Assembly: GCA_011523635.1 (NCBI GenBank)
Contig: WTGI01000059.1
Coordinates: forward strand, 1-64,000
Source of the DNA: Acidimicrobiia bacterium
Lineage (GTDB): Bacteria > Actinomycetota > Acidimicrobiia > Spongiisociales > Spongiisociaceae
Direction of reading: 5' to 3'
Length of the DNA stretch: 64,000 nt
Shown here: piece by piece, positions 62,108 to 64,000 of the stretch
Layout of the letters: each line of letters starts with the position of its first letter
How positions within the stretch are numbered: position 1 is the stretch's first letter
Translations under genes and position numbers: made by a program
Notes under the pieces: generated by a model
Seen by the model: the letters and a program-made list of their open reading frames with translations, nothing else
What the model was told of the DNA's origin: nothing
Database searches by the model: none

Positions 62108-63040
62108 ATGAGAGTATTGATCACCGGCGCAGCCGGGTTCTTCGGACGGGCACTGGTCCGGGCTTTCGCCCTGGGTGGAGAGCACGTGGTGGCGGCGGAC
62201 ATCCTCCCGGCGGGCGAGTTCGCTCCCCGGTCGGATACCCCGAGCGACCGGCTCGATTACGTGGTGCTGGATGTGGCCGATCCGGCCGCTTGGTCCACCG
62301 AGGTTACCGGCGAAGTCGACGCCATCGTCCACGCCGCTGCCCTCACCCCGAGCATCCAGGAGGCCAAGGAGGACCCGTCCAAGCTGGTGAACGTCAACCT
62401 CATCGGCACCCTCAATGCCCTCGAGTTCGCCCGCAGCCAGAACATGGGCAAGTTCCTGTTCATCTCCTCCGCCGGCGTGTACAACCAGTTCGACGAGGAG
62501 ACGCTCACCGAGGCGGACGCGGACGGAGGTTTCTCTCTCTACGGCTCGGCCAAGTTGGCCGCCGAGATCATGCTGTTCCGGTACGCCGACATGTTCGGTT
62601 TCGATGCCGGTGCGATCCGACCCACCTCCATGTACGGCCCGGCGGAGGAGTTCCGCGACACGCGCCCGTTCGTCACCCAGGCCAAGCAACTCGCCGACGC
62701 CGCTCTTGACGGTGTGCCGGTGCGGGTCATCGGGGCCGAAGACCGGTGTGACTGGGTGTTCGTGGACGACGTCGCCGAGGGCGCCCATCGCTTCTTCGCC
62801 GGCGGTATGAACAGCCGGGCCTTCGCCTTCTCCTCGGGTAATCCGATCCCGTTCCAGGACGTGCTGGATGCGGCGGTGGCCTCGTTCGGCGTGGTCGTGG
62901 ACGACGCCGCCGAGATGCTGGTCGACGCTACTCCCGACCGGGCCACCACGATCTCATGTGACAAGGCCCGTTCCGAGCTGGGATGGAACCCGATGGGGAT
63001 CGAGGAAGGCATGCGCCGCTACGCCGAGTTGGGTGGCTGA
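62108..63040 (+). CDS. NAD-dependent epimerase/dehydratase
   Basis: MRVLITGAAGFFGRALVRAFALGGEHVVAADI; AIVHAAALTPS; LYGSAKLAAEIM. Confidence 0.93.
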   Translation: MRVLITGAAGFFGRALVRAFALGGEHVVAADILPAGEFAPRSDTPSDRLDYVVLDVADPAAWSTEVTGEVDAIVHAAALTPSIQEAKEDPSKLVNVNLIGTLNALEFARSQNMGKFLFISSAGVYNQFDEETLTEADADGGFSLYGSAKLAAEIMLFRYADMFGFDAGAIRPTSMYGPAEEFRDTRPFVTQAKQLADAALDGVPVRVIGAEDRCDWVFVDDVAEGAHRFFAGGMNSRAFAFSSGNPIPFQDVLDAAVASFGVVVDDAAEMLVDATPDRATTISCDKARSELGWNPMGIEEGMRRYAELGG

Positions 63041-63096
63041 GGGCCGCCTACCACTGATGTCCCGAACGAACCGATAGCCTCAGATATGGAGTCCCT

Positions 63097-64000
63097 ATGA
63101 GCCAGAGCAAACTGAGACAAAGGCTGGCCGAGCGCACCCTGCGGATCCGGGGCGGCCACGAGTCGCCCTACTTCCAGATCATGCGGAGGGTCGAAGGCCG
63201 CGATGACATCATCCGCCTGGTGCGGGGGGAGCCGGATATTCCGACCCCCCAGCACATTATCGACGCCGCCAAGCGATGTCTGGACACCGGGCATGTCGGC
63301 TACACCCCTCCGGGCGGGATGATCGAGCTCCGGGAAGCCATCGCCCGCAAGTTCAAGGAGGACAACAACCTCGAGTACGACGCGGCTTCCGAGATCCTGG
63401 TCACCGCCGGGGCGCAGGAATCGATGGCGGTCAGCCTCCAGACGCTCCTGGATCCCGGCGACGAGGTGCTGCTCGCCACCCCCCATTACATGGCCTACCC
63501 GGCCAACATCATCATGGCGGGCGGGCGCATCGTCTACGTGGACACGGTCGAGGAGGAGGACTTCGAGCTCAAGCCCGAGGCCATCGAGGCGGCCATCACC
63601 GACCGCACCAAGCTGCTGGTACTGGTGACCCCCAACAATCCCACCGCCGGGGTGATCACCGCCGAGACGCTGTCGGCGATCGCCGATGTGGTGCGGGCCC
63701 ATCCCGGCCTGGTGGTGATCTCCGACGAGCTCTACGAGAAGGTGGTGTACGACGGCTTCGAGCACATCTCCTTCGCCACCTTGCCGGACATGTGGGACCG
63801 GACCATCACTATCAACGGCTTCTCCAAGGCCTACAGCATGACCGGCTTCCGGGTGGGTTACATGGCGGGCCCGGCCGACTACATCCTGGCCGCCACGGAG
63901 CCGCGCCACTCCCTCAGCATCTCCACCTCCCTGCCATCCCAGCACGGCGCCCTCGCCGCGCTGGAAGGGCCGCAGGACTTTATGGCCGAGATGATGGAGG
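63097..64000 (+). CDS. Class I/II PLP-dependent aminotransferase, 3'-truncated by window edge
   Basis: Translated by hand from ATG 63097: MSQSKLRQRLAERTLRIRGGHESPYFQIMRRVEGRDDIIRLVRGEPDIPTPQHIIDAAKRCLDTGHVGYTPPGGMIELREAIARKF...TPNNPTAGVITAETL...SDELYEKVVYDG...NGFSKAYSMTGFRVGYM. Open to the window end. Confidence 0.94.
   Translation, partial: MSQSKLRQRLAERTLRIRGGHESPYFQIMRRVEGRDDIIRLVRGEPDIPTPQHIIDAAKRCLDTGHVGYTPPGGMIELREAIARKFKEDNNLEYDAASEILVTAGAQESMAVSLQTLLDPGDEVLLATPHYMAYPANIIMAGGRIVYVDTVEEEDFELKPEAIEAAITDRTKLLVLVTPNNPTAGVITAETLSAIADVVRAHPGLVVISDELYEKVVYDGFEHISFATLPDMWDRTITINGFSKAYSMTGFRVGYMAGPADYILAATEPRHSLSISTSLPSQHGALAALEGPQDFMAEMME

Noticed and set aside
60623-62788. Minus-strand 721-aa ORF spanning M24 and epimerase genes
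   Set aside because: Spans two well-supported opposite-strand genes; composition-driven.

Overview
High-GC (probably actinobacterial, Acidimicrobiia-like) accessory and catabolic region. No rRNA, tRNA or CRISPR array was recognised. Left end: fibronectin-III (FN3) surface-protein fragments with an AbiEi/AbiEii toxin-antitoxin cassette lying between two ~295-bp near-identical FN3 direct repeats. The toxin is frameshifted and fused in frame to FN3. Next come an AONS/Kbl-like PLP enzyme, an FN3-metalloprotease-SLH protein split by an ATGA overlap, a CocE/NonD hydrolase, an N,N-dimethylformamidase-like large subunit, an SDR, a phosphotriesterase-like protein, a BrnT/BrnA module, a dehydrogenase, a peptide-type ABC transporter, hydantoinase/oxoprolinase A and B, a MazF/RHH module and an orphan PP-loop (QueC-like) protein. 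The centre (29-44 kb) holds an aldehyde dehydrogenase, a class-III aminotransferase fused to a class-I glutamine amidotransferase, a second aminotransferase, a glutamine-synthetase-like ligase, and a molybdenum hydroxylase locus with three large subunits but one medium and one small subunit. The right part holds amidohydrolases, SDRs, an ECF-transporter/uridine-phosphorylase operon with a palindromic upstream site, a low-GC FN3/helical/periplasmic-binding-protein chimera, and a cyclase/nitrilase/bicupin operon. The best candidates for something new are the aminotransferase-GATase fusion in its gamma-glutamylation-like setting, the repeat-flanked AbiE cassette, the orphan PP-loop protein and the FN3-helical-PBP chimera. 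All family calls come from reading the sequence; no database search was run.
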